NCBI RefSeq assembly: GCF_000738175.1
Contig: NZ_JFCH01000054.1
Location: forward strand, 62,001-126,000
Direction: 5' to 3'
Origin: Corynebacterium jeikeium
Lineage (GTDB): Bacteria; Actinomycetota; Actinomycetes; Mycobacteriales; Mycobacteriaceae
Length of the DNA: 64,000 nt
Position numbers and translations under genes: made by a program. The notes under the pieces were generated by a model. The model searched no databases. It had not been told where the DNA came from and was given only the letters and a program-made list of their open reading frames with translations. Of the stretch, positions 53,024-63,397 are shown in pieces. The first letter of the stretch is position 1; each line of letters starts with the position of its first letter.

Positions 53024-55681
53024 ATGTTCGAGAGGTTCACGGATCGCGCGCGCCGCGTCGTTGTGTTGGCGCAGGAGGAAGCACGCGCGCTGAATCACAA
53101 CTACATCGGCACCGAGCACATCCTGCTCGGCCTGATCCAAGAGGGCGAAGGTGTCGCGGCGAAGGCCCTGGAGTCCATGGGCATCTCCCTGGATGCCGTG
53201 CGCACCGAGGTCAAGGACATCATCGGCACCGGTGGCCACCCGCCGAGCGGCTACATCCCGTTCACCCCGCGCGCCAAGAAGGTGCTGGAACTCGCGCTGC
53301 GCGAGGCACTGCAGCTGGGCCACAAGTACATCGGCACCGAGCACATCCTGCTGGGCCTCATCCGCGAGGGTGAAGGCGTGGCGGCGCAGGTGCTGGTCAA
53401 GCTGGGTGCGGACCTGTCCCGCGTGCGCCAGCAGGTAATTCAGCTGCTCAGCGGCTACGAGGGGAACGATGAAGAAAGCGGTGGCGGCGAGCCCGCTACC
53501 GCCGGTGTGGGCAGCAGCCCGGAGGGTGCACCGAGCCGCCCGGGCCAGAAGTCCAACTCCCTGGTACTGGACCAGTTTGGCCGTAACCTCACCCAGGCAG
53601 CGAAGGATGGCAAGCTGGATCCTGTCGTGGGTCGCGAGAACGAGATCGAGCGCGTAATGCAGGTGCTGTCCCGCCGCACCAAGAACAACCCGGTACTGAT
53701 CGGCGAGCCCGGTGTGGGTAAGACCGCCGTGGTCGAGGGGCTGGCGCTGGACATCGTCAACGGCAAGGTGCCGGAGACTCTGAAGGATAAGCAGCTGTAC
53801 TCCCTGGACTTGGGCTCCCTGGTGGCGGGTTCCCGCTACCGCGGTGACTTTGAGGAGCGTCTGAAGAAGGTGCTGAAGGAGATCAACCAGCGCGGTGACA
53901 TCATTCTGTTTATCGACGAGATCCACACCCTCGTCGGCGCAGGTGCCGCCGAGGGCGCGATCGACGCTGCCAGCATCCTGAAGCCGAAGCTAGCCCGCGG
54001 CGAGCTGCAGACCATTGGTGCAACCACCCTGGACGAGTACCGCAAGCACATCGAGAAGGACGCCGCGCTGGAGCGCCGCTTCCAGCCTGTGCAGGTTCCG
54101 GAGCCTTCCGTGGAGCTGACCGTGGAGATCCTGAAGGGCCTGCGCGACCGCTACGAGGCGCACCACCGCGTATCCATCACCGACGGAGCGCTGAAGGCCG
54201 CAGCCCAGCTGGCAGATCGCTACATCAACGACCGCTTCCTGCCGGATAAGGCCGTGGACCTGATCGACGAGGCCGGCGCCCGCATGCGCATCAAGCGCAT
54301 GACCGCCCCGAAGGCCATCCAGGACATCGACGACAAGATCGCCGAGGTGCGCCGTAAGAAGGAAGCTGCCATCGACGACCAGGACTTCGAGAAGGCAGCA
54401 GCCCTGCGTGACGACGAGCGCAAGCTGGGCGAAGAGCGCGCGGAGAAGGAAAAGGCCTGGCGTGCCGGCGAGCTGGACGAAGTCGCCGAGGTGGGCGAGG
54501 AGCAGATCGCCGAGGTTATGGGCACCTGGACCGGCATCCCCGTGTTCAAGCTCACCGAGGAAGAGTCCACCCGCCTGCTGCACATGGAAGACGAGCTGCA
54601 CAAGCGCATCATCGGCCAGGACGATGCCGTCAAGGCCGTCTCCCGCGCCATCCGCCGCACCCGCGCCGGCCTGAAGGACCCGAAGCGCCCGTCCGGTTCG
54701 TTCATCTTCGCCGGCCCGTCCGGTGTGGGTAAGACTGAGCTGTCGAAGGCACTGGCCGAGTTCCTGTTCGGCGACGATGACGCGCTGATCCAGATCGACA
54801 TGGGCGAGTTCCACGACAAGTTCACGGCATCCCGCCTGTTCGGTGCGCCTCCGGGATACGTCGGCTACGACGAGGGTGGGCAGCTGACCGAGAAGGTTCG
54901 CCGCAAGCCATTCTCTGTGGTGCTGTTCGACGAGATCGAGAAGGCCCACACGGAGATCTACAACACCCTGCTGCAGGTGTTGGAAGACGGTCGCCTGACC
55001 GACGGCCAGGGCCGCATGGTGGACTTCAAGAACACCGTCCTGATCTTCACCTCCAACCTGGGCACCAGGGACATCTCCAAGGCTGTGGGCATGGGCTTCA
55101 GCGCCTCCGGCGAAGCCGACGAGGACACGCAGTACGAGCGGATGAAGCAGAAGGTCGACGATGAGCTGAAGAAGCACTTCCGCCCGGAGTTCCTGAACCG
55201 TATCGACGACATCGTGGTCTTCCACCAGCTGACCCGCGAGCAGATCGTGCAGATGGTGGATCTGCTGCTGGGCCGCGTGCGCACCGCCCTGCAGGCGAAG
55301 GACATGGACCTGGAGCTCACCGAGCAGGCGAAGTCCCTGCTGGCCAAGCGTGGTTTCGATCCGGTGCTGGGCGCCCGCCCGCTGCGCCGCACGATCCAGC
55401 GCGAGATCGAGGATCACCTGTCCGAGAAGATCCTGTTCGGCGAGATCGGCGCCGGCGAGATCGTCACCGTCGACGTCGAAAACTGGGACGGCGAGTCCAA
55501 GGGCGACGATGCGAAGTTCGTCTTCGACACCAAGCCCAAGCCGCTGCCGGAGGTCGGCGAGGATGACTTCTCCGCCGACGAGGCTCAGGAAGCTGTGTCT
55601 GTCGCCGCCGAGGGCAACGTGCCGGAGGATAAGGGTTTTGACGCCGCAGATTCCAGCGACGACTGGAATCAGAAAGGCTAA
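53024..55681 (+). CDS. clpC: ATP-dependent Clp protease ATPase subunit ClpC
   Basis: 885-residue class I Clp/Hsp100 unfoldase that feeds ClpP. Two N-domain repeats ([38 protein letters not shown]), first AAA domain with Walker [15 protein letters not shown] near 228, a UVR-type middle region ([18 protein letters not shown]), and second AAA domain with Walker [15 protein letters not shown] near 570. The last ~60 residues form a longer acidic tail. ATG with AAAGGGA upstream. Confidence 0.97.
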   Translation: MFERFTDRARRVVVLAQEEARALNHNYIGTEHILLGLIQEGEGVAAKALESMGISLDAVRTEVKDIIGTGGHPPSGYIPFTPRAKKVLELALREALQLGHKYIGTEHILLGLIREGEGVAAQVLVKLGADLSRVRQQVIQLLSGYEGNDEESGGGEPATAGVGSSPEGAPSRPGQKSNSLVLDQFGRNLTQAAKDGKLDPVVGRENEIERVMQVLSRRTKNNPVLIGEPGVGKTAVVEGLALDIVNGKVPETLKDKQLYSLDLGSLVAGSRYRGDFEERLKKVLKEINQRGDIILFIDEIHTLVGAGAAEGAIDAASILKPKLARGELQTIGATTLDEYRKHIEKDAALERRFQPVQVPEPSVELTVEILKGLRDRYEAHHRVSITDGALKAAAQLADRYINDRFLPDKAVDLIDEAGARMRIKRMTAPKAIQDIDDKIAEVRRKKEAAIDDQDFEKAAALRDDERKLGEERAEKEKAWRAGELDEVAEVGEEQIAEVMGTWTGIPVFKLTEEESTRLLHMEDELHKRIIGQDDAVKAVSRAIRRTRAGLKDPKRPSGSFIFAGPSGVGKTELSKALAEFLFGDDDALIQIDMGEFHDKFTASRLFGAPPGYVGYDEGGQLTEKVRRKPFSVVLFDEIEKAHTEIYNTLLQVLEDGRLTDGQGRMVDFKNTVLIFTSNLGTRDISKAVGMGFSASGEADEDTQYERMKQKVDDELKKHFRPEFLNRIDDIVVFHQLTREQIVQMVDLLLGRVRTALQAKDMDLELTEQAKSLLAKRGFDPVLGARPLRRTIQREIEDHLSEKILFGEIGAGEIVTVDVENWDGESKGDDAKFVFDTKPKPLPEVGEDDFSADEAQEAVSVAAEGNVPEDKGFDAADSSDDWNQKG

Positions 55682-55709
55682 CTAAGCCTTTTGGGCTGGA
55701 CCTTGTTGA

Positions 55710-57092
55710 TTAGGCCTTGTTGAACTGCACTGGGCGATCGTGGATCACGTTATCCACCCAGTCCAGCGCAGGCAGCAGGTGCGTGATCATCGGCACCATG
55801 TGATCGCCCAGTGGGAACGTGTGCGGGATATTGTGCTCCGCGTAGTTCACCTTGGTGCCGCCCTCCGCCCACTGACGGGCCATGCGGCGGCTCTGCTCCA
55901 CTGGGATCGTGTCATCGTTAGTGCCATGGCCGACGTACACAGGAACCTGGGGTGGGCGGCTGCCGATGCGTTGGGCGTCAACAAGCTTCTTGAACGGCTC
56001 CTGCTCCAACAGCTCCGTGAGTGACTCGCCGTTCTTCGTCAGTGTGCGCGTATCCGTATAAGCGTGCCGCGCGAGGGATTCGGGGATGCACTCGCTGGCG
56101 GTTTGGCGGACGAACTCCTTGCCCTTGTCGTTCATCTTCTCCTCCACGGCATCGCGGATCTCCGGGTTCGAAACGAGGAAACCATTCAATGTGTAGCCCA
56201 GGGCGGCGGCCAGCGGGCCGTTGTCGATGGCGGTGGCAGTCATAGCCAAATCCGCCGGCACTCCGCCTGCGTAGCCCGCCTTCAGATTGATCTCCGGGGC
56301 GTAGGTGTGAGCCAGCTCCAGGGCTGCAGCGGAGGAACCGCCGCCCTGGGAGTAACCCCACACCGCGACCGGTGCGGCCTTCGGCACTCGAGGCATGTTC
56401 TTCGCCGCGCGGGCCATGTCCAACGTGGCGTTGCCCTGGTCCACGCGGTTCATGTACGTGTGCTGCGCCGGGGTGCCCAGGCCGTTCAGGTCGGTTAGCG
56501 CCACGGCCCAGCCGCGGGAGAGGGCGGCGGCGACGGGCGCAGCCTCATACTCCAAGCCCATCGGCAGTAGCTTGCCCGGAGCGCAGGCATCGCCGCTGCC
56601 CTGGGTGCCCGGAGCTACCACCAGCAGTGGGCGCTCCCCGCCACCGGTGTAGGGAGCGCGGGGAACCAGCACCGTGCCAGTGACGGGCACGGTCTCGCCG
56701 CGGGAGTTGGTGGAAACGTAGGCCACGCGCTGGGCCTCGCTGTTCGTCCAGTCGACGAAGGGGATCCCCAGGGCAAAGTTGCTGGGAGCCGTTTTGATGA
56801 TTTCCCCTGGCTTGCCCTTTACCTGCAAGGGCAGGGAAGAATAGAAGCCATCCGGGTCGTAGTTGGGCAGGGAGCCCACTACGGATTTGCCGCTGCCGGT
56901 GGCGGCGGCCTTGGAGGCAGATCCCTCGACGGAACCATAGAAGCCGCCGGGTGCAGCGGCGGCTGGGGCCATTCCGGAGGCGGCGATGGCTGCGGGCAGC
57001 AGTACTGCGAAGGTGGCGGTTAGGGTCCGGGAGCGGAGGGATCGGGAGCGGTCAGAGGGGGAGTGGTTGGAACTTCTACGAGAAAACGTCAT
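55710..57092 (-). CDS. Secreted lipase (LIP family, alpha/beta hydrolase)
   Basis: 460 residues with an Arg/Ser-rich start, a hydrophobic leader and a cleavage site around AAAA-PGGFYG (about residue 48), so exported by Sec. Nucleophile elbow GYSQG in VAVWGYSQGGGSSAA; the likely acid is in GHGTNDDTIPVEQ and the histidine in NIPHTFPLGDH. The family hydrolyses triacylglycerols. For a fatty-acid-requiring skin corynebacterium this would release host fatty acids; the role is inferred. Confidence 0.87.
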   Translation of the reverse strand: MTFSRRSSNHSPSDRSRSLRSRTLTATFAVLLPAAIAASGMAPAAAAPGGFYGSVEGSASKAAATGSGKSVVGSLPNYDPDGFYSSLPLQVKGKPGEIIKTAPSNFALGIPFVDWTNSEAQRVAYVSTNSRGETVPVTGTVLVPRAPYTGGGERPLLVVAPGTQGSGDACAPGKLLPMGLEYEAAPVAAALSRGWAVALTDLNGLGTPAQHTYMNRVDQGNATLDMARAAKNMPRVPKAAPVAVWGYSQGGGSSAAALELAHTYAPEINLKAGYAGGVPADLAMTATAIDNGPLAAALGYTLNGFLVSNPEIRDAVEEKMNDKGKEFVRQTASECIPESLARHAYTDTRTLTKNGESLTELLEQEPFKKLVDAQRIGSRPPQVPVYVGHGTNDDTIPVEQSRRMARQWAEGGTKVNYAEHNIPHTFPLGDHMVPMITHLLPALDWVDNVIHDRPVQFNKA

Positions 57093-57140
57093 AGGGGAAT
57101 CCTAAGCGTTTTCTCCGCTAGAAGTATTAGGTATCGCTAA

Positions 57141-58604
57141 TTAGCTCTGCGAAACGGGGGCATCCGTTGCGCTGTCGGTATCTTCGGCGCTGTCTTCTGA
57201 GCCTTCGGCGTCCACGTTTGCCGTGAACGGGTCCAGCGCCTCCAGGTCAACTTCCTTGTCCTCGTCATTCGGCACCTTGCGGTTGAGGTCGATGGCCAGT
57301 CCAATGGCGATGAAGAAAACAGTGGGCAGCAGCCAACCCATGCCTGCATCCATCAGCGGGATCCAGCTCAGGGCGTTCTGCAGTGAGTCGACCGGCACGT
57401 TCAGGGCGGCCAGGAAGTCGATGAAGGAAAACAGGAAGGCTACGGCTACACCGATGCGGTAAGAAAACACCAGCTTGTATTGGCGGAACAGCAGGTGCAC
57501 GTAGGAAAGCGTGATGAGCACGATCGCCGGCGGATAGATCAGGCCGATCACCGGGCCAGAGACACTCAGAATCTTCTCCAAGCCCAGGTTGGCGATAGCA
57601 AGGCCTACGAGCGTCAGGATGGTGGCCCACCAGCGGTAGCTGATGGCCGGAACCAGCTCGTGGAAGAACGTGGATGTCGCCGCGGTTAGGCCAACGACAG
57701 TGGTGATGCAGGCCAACAGCACGATCAGCGAGAACACGATTTCACCCGTGTTGCCCATCGTGAGGTGTGCTGCGGAGCTCAGGATTGCCGCGCCATCGCT
57801 GTAGCTTTCCTTGTCCGGCATGCGGGCGCCGACTAGGCCGAGACCCAGGTAGACCAGCATCAGGAAGAATCCCGCGGTGAAGGCTGCCACACCGGAGAGT
57901 TTGACGATGCGCTTGTGGTCGGTCTCGCCCTTTTGGCTAAAAGCGCTCACGACGATCAGCGCGAAGGCTAGCGCGCCGATGGAGTCCATTGTGAAGTAGC
58001 CCTGGGAGATGCCGCTGACCAGCGGGTTGGAGGTGTACTCCTCGGTGGCGGGAATGCTGGGGGAGTTCAGTTTCTGAAGGCCGACGATAGCCAGCACGCC
58101 CAGCAGGATCAGCAGCACTGGGGTGAGGGCCTTGCCCAGGGTGTCGACGACCTTGCCGGGCCAGAGTGTCAGCAGGAAGCATACAAGGAAGAAGGCGAAC
58201 GTTCCCGCCAGGCGCCACCAGCCGCCGGAGAGGTCAAAGGTGGATTCGATGCCCAGCTCGTAGCCAATCGCTGCGGCGCGCGGTACGGCGTAGAGTGCGC
58301 CGATGGAAAGGTAGGCAACGATGGCAAAGATTAGGCCAAACAGCGCGCCCGCGCGGGATGCCAGGTCGCGCACACCGTTGCCGGAGATTGCGATGGCGAT
58401 GACCGTCAGTACCGGCATGAGCACTCCGGTTAGGAGGAAGCCGATCATGGCGGGGGAGAAATTTTCACCGGATTCCACGCCGAGCATGGGAGGGAAAATG
58501 AGGTTGCCGGCGCCGAAGAACATAGAGAACAGCATGAGGCCAACAGCCGCCACGGTGGTGGTTGTGTTTGGCTGCTTAGCGGTCGAGGAGGGTGAGGTCG
58601 ACAT
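57141..58604 (-). CDS. brnQ: Branched-chain amino acid transporter BrnQ (LIVCS family)
   Basis: 487 residues with about 12 membrane helices; the opening GLMLFSMFFGAGNLIFPPMLG is characteristic of the family. Sodium- or proton-coupled uptake of Leu, Ile and Val. An acidic tail of about 50 residues (DPFTANVDAEGSEDSAEDTD) extends into the cytoplasm. Transcribed alone, 48 bases downstream of the lipase start on the same strand. Confidence 0.93.
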   Translation of the reverse strand: MSTSPSSTAKQPNTTTTVAAVGLMLFSMFFGAGNLIFPPMLGVESGENFSPAMIGFLLTGVLMPVLTVIAIAISGNGVRDLASRAGALFGLIFAIVAYLSIGALYAVPRAAAIGYELGIESTFDLSGGWWRLAGTFAFFLVCFLLTLWPGKVVDTLGKALTPVLLILLGVLAIVGLQKLNSPSIPATEEYTSNPLVSGISQGYFTMDSIGALAFALIVVSAFSQKGETDHKRIVKLSGVAAFTAGFFLMLVYLGLGLVGARMPDKESYSDGAAILSSAAHLTMGNTGEIVFSLIVLLACITTVVGLTAATSTFFHELVPAISYRWWATILTLVGLAIANLGLEKILSVSGPVIGLIYPPAIVLITLSYVHLLFRQYKLVFSYRIGVAVAFLFSFIDFLAALNVPVDSLQNALSWIPLMDAGMGWLLPTVFFIAIGLAIDLNRKVPNDEDKEVDLEALDPFTANVDAEGSEDSAEDTDSATDAPVSQS

Positions 58605-58761
58605 AAATCATTCCTAATGTGATCTGGGTAACGTTTATCACTCTAATGCACGTATCCCCGTAGAGCCTAAGCCGGTCAAAACTATTTGCGTTGTGCCCCT
58701 ATTTCGGGCGGAGATTTTGCGGGGTTTTCGTGCTGATTCCGTGCTGATTTCGCGAAGATTT

Positions 58762-59817
58762 TTAGTGCGGTAGCTGGTACGTCGCGCCGTCGCTGGTTAA
58801 CAGCCCGTCGTCTAACAGTGATTGCAGGGCCCGCTCGAGCTGCTCGGTTGCGGGCCACAGCAGGTCTATCTCTTTCTTTGTGACGCCACCTTCTCCCGCT
58901 TCCCGCAGTAGCCCCATAATCTTTCCACGGACTTGGCGATCGGTTCCCGCGAATTTCTGCACGCGCTGGGCCGCGGCCTGCGCCTCCGCCTCTGTCGGCT
59001 GCGGCTTGCCCGCCTGCACCCACGCGCAGTCGTCGATTACGGGGCACTGGTCGCATGCTGGGCTTTTTGCGGTGCAGATCAAAGCGCCGAGTTCCATGAG
59101 TGCGGCGCACATCAGATTCGCGGCGTCTCGGTCTGCGCCGCTGGTGGTATCTGTGCTTGCACCAGCGCTACTGCCCGCGCCTGAGCCGGTGCCCGCGTCA
59201 GTGGGCTGAGGCTGGGGCGGTGGAGGCAGTTGGCGTCCAACCAAACGAGGATCCGGATCGACGTGGGGCAGCAACGAGGCCACATCCGCCAGATCACGCG
59301 CACGAGCGGGCCCCTGCAAGTAGCGGCCGTCGACGAGGCGGCGGTAGACGCGGCGCACATTCGTATCCACAACCGGCACGGCCTGACCAAAGGCGAAGGC
59401 CGCGACGGCGCGGGCGGTGTAGTGACCGATCCCCGGCAGGGCCTCGAGCTCGGCAATATCGCTCGGCACCTCGCCGCCGTGGCGTTCCATGCAGGCGATC
59501 GCGCACTCCTTTAGCCTCAGCGCGCGCCGGGGATAGCCCAGGTTGGCCCACATTTTTAAGATTTCGGAACGCGGCGCCTCGGCCAGATCCGCCGGGGTGG
59601 GCCAGCGCTTCAGCCAGGCTTGCCAGAGGGGAATCACGCGGGCGACGGGCGTTTGCTGGCTCATGACCTCGCTCAGCAGAATCGCCCACGGGGTGGTGTC
59701 CGGGTGGCGCCACGGCAGATCGCGGGCGTTGCGGGCGTACCAGGAATTCAGCTTGGTGGGCAGGCTGCTGTGCGAGCCGGTGGGCGGGTTGGGGGAGACG
59801 GCGGAAGGGGAGTTCAT
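58762..59817 (-). CDS. mutY: A/G-specific adenine DNA glycosylase MutY
   Basis: About 351 residues from the ATG at 59817 (MNSPSAVSPNPPTG). Removes adenine opposite 8-oxoguanine. Catalytic Glu in WAILLSEVMSQQT, helix-hairpin-helix LEALPGIGHYTA and catalytic Asp in VPVVDTNVRRV; the iron-sulfur cluster cysteines follow C-X6-C-X2-C-X5-C (ICTAKSPACDQCPVIDDC). A Pro/Gln/Ser-rich insert lies between the helix-hairpin-helix and the cluster. TACAGT ten bases before the ATG suggests a leaderless start. Divergent from the carbonic anhydrase gene. Confidence 0.92.
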   Translation of the reverse strand: MNSPSAVSPNPPTGSHSSLPTKLNSWYARNARDLPWRHPDTTPWAILLSEVMSQQTPVARVIPLWQAWLKRWPTPADLAEAPRSEILKMWANLGYPRRALRLKECAIACMERHGGEVPSDIAELEALPGIGHYTARAVAAFAFGQAVPVVDTNVRRVYRRLVDGRYLQGPARARDLADVASLLPHVDPDPRLVGRQLPPPPQPQPTDAGTGSGAGSSAGASTDTTSGADRDAANLMCAALMELGALICTAKSPACDQCPVIDDCAWVQAGKPQPTEAEAQAAAQRVQKFAGTDRQVRGKIMGLLREAGEGGVTKKEIDLLWPATEQLERALQSLLDDGLLTSDGATYQLPH

Positions 59818-59853
59818 TGCACGAATCACTGTAGCGCGGTGCACAATGGAACC

Positions 59854-60498
59854 ATGACTTCCAGCCAACATCAGACCCCGCAGCAGGCTTGGGATAGCCT
59901 GCGCGAAGGCAATGAACGTTTCATGCGCGGCGATTCCGACCACCCGCACCAGGACCTGAGCCGCCGCATTTCCCTGCAGGAGGGGCAGAAGCCCCAGGCC
60001 GTGGTGTTGGCGTGTTCCGATTCCCGCGCGCCGGTGGAGATCCTCTTCGACCAGGGCCTCGGCGATGTCTTCGTTATCCGCACCGCCGGCGAGATCACCG
60101 ACCTGTCCGTTCTGGCCTCCTTGGAATTCGCGGTGGACTCCCTGGAAGTACCGCTGGTTGTGGTGCTGGGGCACGAGAAGTGCGGCGCGGTTGCCGCTGC
60201 CTCCCAGGCGTTGAACGGTGGCGACATGCCCGCGGGATTCCAGCGCGTGCTCGTGGAGAAGGTCACACCCTCGTTGCTGTCCGCGAAGAAGCGCGGCATG
60301 GAAAGTAGTGACGCCTTCGAACGCAACCACGTGGCGGAGATCGCCGACCATATTGTGGATCGTTCGCCGGAGATTCAGGCGCGTCTGGCAGACAACCGTT
60401 GTGCCGTTGTGGGGCTGCGCTACCGCCTGTCCGATGGTCTGGCCGAGCCGCTGGTCAGCTACGGCCTGGATATTGAGGGTGCGCAGCGCGTTCATTAG
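59854..60498 (+). CDS. Beta-class carbonic anhydrase
   Basis: 214 residues; interconverts CO2 and bicarbonate, supplying bicarbonate to carboxylases. Zinc ligands and dyad: ACSDSRAP (Cys, Asp, Arg) and VVVLGHEKCGAVAAA (His, Cys). ATG at 59854, 36 bases from the divergent mutY start; a longer upstream frame is overlap with mutY and is rejected. No ribosome binding site is obvious. Confidence 0.94.
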   Translation: MTSSQHQTPQQAWDSLREGNERFMRGDSDHPHQDLSRRISLQEGQKPQAVVLACSDSRAPVEILFDQGLGDVFVIRTAGEITDLSVLASLEFAVDSLEVPLVVVLGHEKCGAVAAASQALNGGDMPAGFQRVLVEKVTPSLLSAKKRGMESSDAFERNHVAEIADHIVDRSPEIQARLADNRCAVVGLRYRLSDGLAEPLVSYGLDIEGAQRVH

Positions 60499-60565
60499 GA
60501 GTTTTGCGGTGTTCACCCCGTGTCTATGCGCTGTCTTTTAGCGGGCAGCCTTTAGCATTAGTTGC

Positions 60566-61279
60566 GTGACTGATGAAGACAACAGGCGCCCGTTGCCACG
60601 CGAAGTGTATATCCGCCGCCGCATTGCTGCGGTGGTGATCTTGGTCGTTGTTATCGGTGTGATCTGGGCTTTGATCAGCCTGGTCAGTGGGGGAGGGGAC
60701 TCCGAGAACACGGCGTCCACCGAGACTGCCATCACTACTTCCGAGCAGCAGGATATGACTAGCTCGCCGGAACCGCCGAAGGGTACGGAACCGAGCGACT
60801 CGGAGGACGAGAAGGCGTCCGAAGAAAAGGACAAAGATAAAGACAAGGACGACGAGGGCGACGAGAACAAGGGCGAGAAGAAAGACTCTTGCTCGCTCGC
60901 CGACCTGCGGGTAATTGCTCGACCGGGTGCTCCGACGTTCAACGCGGAGCAGCAGCCTAACTTCTTCGTGAAGATCGAGAACCCGACGAACGCGGATTGC
61001 GACATCAACTTCGATGATTCCCCGCTGAAGTTCGAGGTCTTCACCATGGGCAACTATGAGCGCGTGTGGGGCGACATCGACTGCAACGAGCCGGAGGTTG
61101 TCGGCGATACGAAGATCAAGGCCGGCGAGTCCGTGAACTACGAGATGGCCGCCTGGTCCCGTACCACCTCCGCGCCGGGCAAGTGCGAAGACCGCAAACC
61201 GGTCGATCCGGGCAGCTACCTGCTGTACGCCCACGTGGGCGACAATACTTCCCAGCCGGCCTCGTTTAACTTGCAGTAG
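60566..61279 (+). CDS. Membrane-anchored protein of unknown function
   Basis: 237 residues from a GTG (MTDEDNRRPLPREVYIRRR). One membrane helix at about 20-42, then a Glu/Lys/Asp-rich linker to about 108. The extracytoplasmic domain (CSLADLRVIARPGAPTF to SQPASFNLQ) contains four cysteines and looks immunoglobulin-like or beta-sandwich. I do not recognise the family. Convergent with radA. Confidence 0.72.
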   Translation: MTDEDNRRPLPREVYIRRRIAAVVILVVVIGVIWALISLVSGGGDSENTASTETAITTSEQQDMTSSPEPPKGTEPSDSEDEKASEEKDKDKDKDDEGDENKGEKKDSCSLADLRVIARPGAPTFNAEQQPNFFVKIENPTNADCDINFDDSPLKFEVFTMGNYERVWGDIDCNEPEVVGDTKIKAGESVNYEMAAWSRTTSAPGKCEDRKPVDPGSYLLYAHVGDNTSQPASFNLQ

Positions 61280-61291
61280 CCAGTAAATGGC

Positions 61292-62728
61292 CTAGTCAGT
61301 AGCCAGGCAGTAGTTGACGGCCTGGCAGAGTGTGGAGACCTCCTTTACCTTCATGCCCTTGGGAGCCTCATAGTGGCAGTTCTTTGGCACCAGTGCGGTG
61401 TGGAATCCCAGCCGGTGGGCCTCCGCCAGCCTTTGGGTGAGCTGCGGAATGCGGCGCACCTCCCCGCCTAAGCCCACCTCGCCGAGAGCAATCAGGCCAA
61501 GGGGGAGCGGGCTACGTTTTGCGGTGGAGGCCAGCGCAAGCCCGGTCGCGAGGTCCGCGGAGGGTTCTAAGATCTTCATCCCGCCGACCGTGGCGGCGTA
61601 GACTTCCTTATCTGCCAGTGGCAACCCGCAGCGTTCGGAGAGCACAGCCAGCACCATCGATACACGCGAGGCATCCATGCCCGTCATGTAGCGCTTCGGA
61701 TTCTTAAACTCGCTGTTAAGGGCCAAAGTTTGCAGCTCGCCGACCATGGCACGGCGCCCGTCCATCACGACGGTTACTGCCGTGCCGGTCACGGATTCGG
61801 TGCGATGGTGCAGGAACAAGCCGCTGGGGTCCGCGACCTCCTGAATGCCGTGGGCGGTCTGCTCGAAGCAGCCGACTTCGTCCGTGGCACCGAAGCGATT
61901 CTTGATGCCGCGCAGAAAGCGCATGGAGGAGTGTTTGTCGCCCTCGAAGTTCAGCACAACGTCCACGAGGTGTTCGATCGTGCGGGGACCTGCGACGGTG
62001 CCTTCCTTCGTCACGTGTCCCACCGCGATGACGGGCGTGCCCGACATCTTCGCCAGGGTTGTCAGTGTACTGGTGACCGCCCGGGTTTGGGCCACGCCAC
62101 CGGCAACGCCTTCCACCCCAGTGGCCTGCATGGTCTGCAGGGAATCTACGATGATCAGCTCCGGGTTTAGTGCATCGACCTGTGCCAGGCCATTCTCCAG
62201 GTCGTTCTCGCTGGCCAGATAGAGCTTGTCGTGCAGTGCGCCGGTGCGTTCCGCGCGGTGGCGCACCTGCCCCACGGACTCCTCTGCGGTGAGGATCAGC
62301 ACCGTATGCCCCTTCTTGGCCCACGCCGCAGCAACCTCTAGCAGCAAGGTGGACTTACCCACGCCGGGTTCGCCCGCCAGCAGCACCGCGCTGCCTGGGA
62401 CAATGCCGCCGCCCAGCACGCGGTCTAGCTCCCCGATGCCCGTGGGGCGGTGTTTGGCGATGGTCGGATCCACCTGGGTGACGGGTTGGGCGCTGGCCCC
62501 TGGAACTAGGCCGCCGGATCCGCGTCCCCCACCGCGGCGCCCCGCACTACCGCCAGCACCCGCAACTCCGGCGAGCCCCATTGCGCCCAAGCCTAAGGAG
62601 CGCGTGTCCCGCTCCTCCAGAGATCCCCATTCCCCACACTGCGGGCAGCGCCCCATCCACTTCGACAGCTGGTGGTCGCAGGAGGTGCAGACGAAAACCC
62701 GGCTTGCTTTGCTCGACTTACTTGCCAT
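61292..62728 (-). CDS. radA: DNA repair protein RadA
   Basis: 478 residues from the ATG at 62728 (MASKSSKASRVFVCTSC). RecA-like helicase promoting branch migration. Zinc finger CTSC...CPQC at the N terminus, Walker A GEPGVGKSTLLLE, Walker B region LIIVDSLQTM, the RadA-specific KNRFG motif and a C-terminal Lon-like domain. Gene order radA-lipoprotein-carD is typical of corynebacteria. Confidence 0.95.
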   Translation of the reverse strand: MASKSSKASRVFVCTSCDHQLSKWMGRCPQCGEWGSLEERDTRSLGLGAMGLAGVAGAGGSAGRRGGGRGSGGLVPGASAQPVTQVDPTIAKHRPTGIGELDRVLGGGIVPGSAVLLAGEPGVGKSTLLLEVAAAWAKKGHTVLILTAEESVGQVRHRAERTGALHDKLYLASENDLENGLAQVDALNPELIIVDSLQTMQATGVEGVAGGVAQTRAVTSTLTTLAKMSGTPVIAVGHVTKEGTVAGPRTIEHLVDVVLNFEGDKHSSMRFLRGIKNRFGATDEVGCFEQTAHGIQEVADPSGLFLHHRTESVTGTAVTVVMDGRRAMVGELQTLALNSEFKNPKRYMTGMDASRVSMVLAVLSERCGLPLADKEVYAATVGGMKILEPSADLATGLALASTAKRSPLPLGLIALGEVGLGGEVRRIPQLTQRLAEAHRLGFHTALVPKNCHYEAPKGMKVKEVSTLCQAVNYCLATD

Positions 62729-62742
62729 GCCCACAACAATAA

Positions 62743-62783
62743 ACGCCGCCCCGGACAACCAATGTCCGGCGGCGGCTTTTGTT
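62743..62783 (-). terminator. Terminator of the lipoprotein gene, upstream of radA
   Basis: Long hairpin GCCGCC-CCGGACA / TGTCCGG-C-GGCGGC (62745-62776, one bulged C). On the minus strand it is followed by a T-rich GTTTATTGTTG, which separates the lipoprotein transcript from radA. On the plus strand it also has TTTT. Confidence 0.7.
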
Positions 62784-62824
62784 CGATTTTGAGGAAGTCT
62801 ACGCTGAAGCTTACTTCTTGGGGC

Positions 62825-63397
62825 TTACTTGTCGGTCAGGCTGCCGTCCTCGTCACGGTGCAGCTGGCCTGCCTCCGGAACGTAAGCGGAAACCGGTGCG
62901 CTCAGCTCAACCTCGCCGACATCCAGCTTGAAGGTGACCTTCTTGTGGCCACCGACGTAAACGTCATCCAGACCCTTGATGGAGGTGGTGGCGTACTGCA
63001 GCTGCTTCTGCTCCTTGGCCTCGATGTCTTCCATAGCGAACTTGCCATCGGCAATCAGGGAGCCGCCAGCCGGAATCTCGGTCTTCTCCAGTCCGGAGAT
63101 CTCCTTGCCCTCCACCTTCACGGACTCAACCTTGACCGGCTTACCGTGGGTGTCCTCGTTGGTGATAGTGAACTTCAGAGCCAGAGCGTTATCCGGGCCG
63201 ACAACCACGGTGACGTCCTGCACGTCAGCGTGCTCAGCGGTGCCGCTAGCACCGTTGACTGCGGCAACCTGGCTGGAAGTCTGGGAAATCTGACCTGCAC
63301 CACACGCGGACAGCGCGAGTGCGGAACCTGCTGCGACCAGCGCCAGCGCACCACGGGCAAAGGTCGTCTTCAGCGGCTGGGCCTTGAGGGTCTTCAC
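62825..63397 (-). CDS. Putative lipoprotein of unknown function
   Basis: 190 residues from a GTG at 63397 (MKTLKAQPLKTTFARG), chosen because GGAGG lies eight bases upstream; the longer frame starting 63421 would put that site inside the gene. Signal peptide ends in lipobox ALSAC (Cys about 32). The mature part is a probable beta-sandwich (LKFTITNEDTHGKPVKVES) similar in style to actinobacterial DUF4352/DUF461-like lipoproteins, though the family is not certain. Confidence 0.8.
   Translation of the reverse strand: MKTLKAQPLKTTFARGALALVAAGSALALSACGAGQISQTSSQVAAVNGASGTAEHADVQDVTVVVGPDNALALKFTITNEDTHGKPVKVESVKVEGKEISGLEKTEIPAGGSLIADGKFAMEDIEAKEQKQLQYATTSIKGLDDVYVGGHKKVTFKLDVGEVELSAPVSAYVPEAGQLHRDEDGSLTDK

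Noticed and set aside
53990-55417. 475-codon minus-strand frame opposite clpC
   Set aside because: Shadow of a certain gene; no recognisable motif.
59818-60516. Extended MutY frame reading through the carbonic anhydrase gene
   Set aside because: The extra part is antisense to the carbonic anhydrase; MutY similarity begins after the ATG at 59817.
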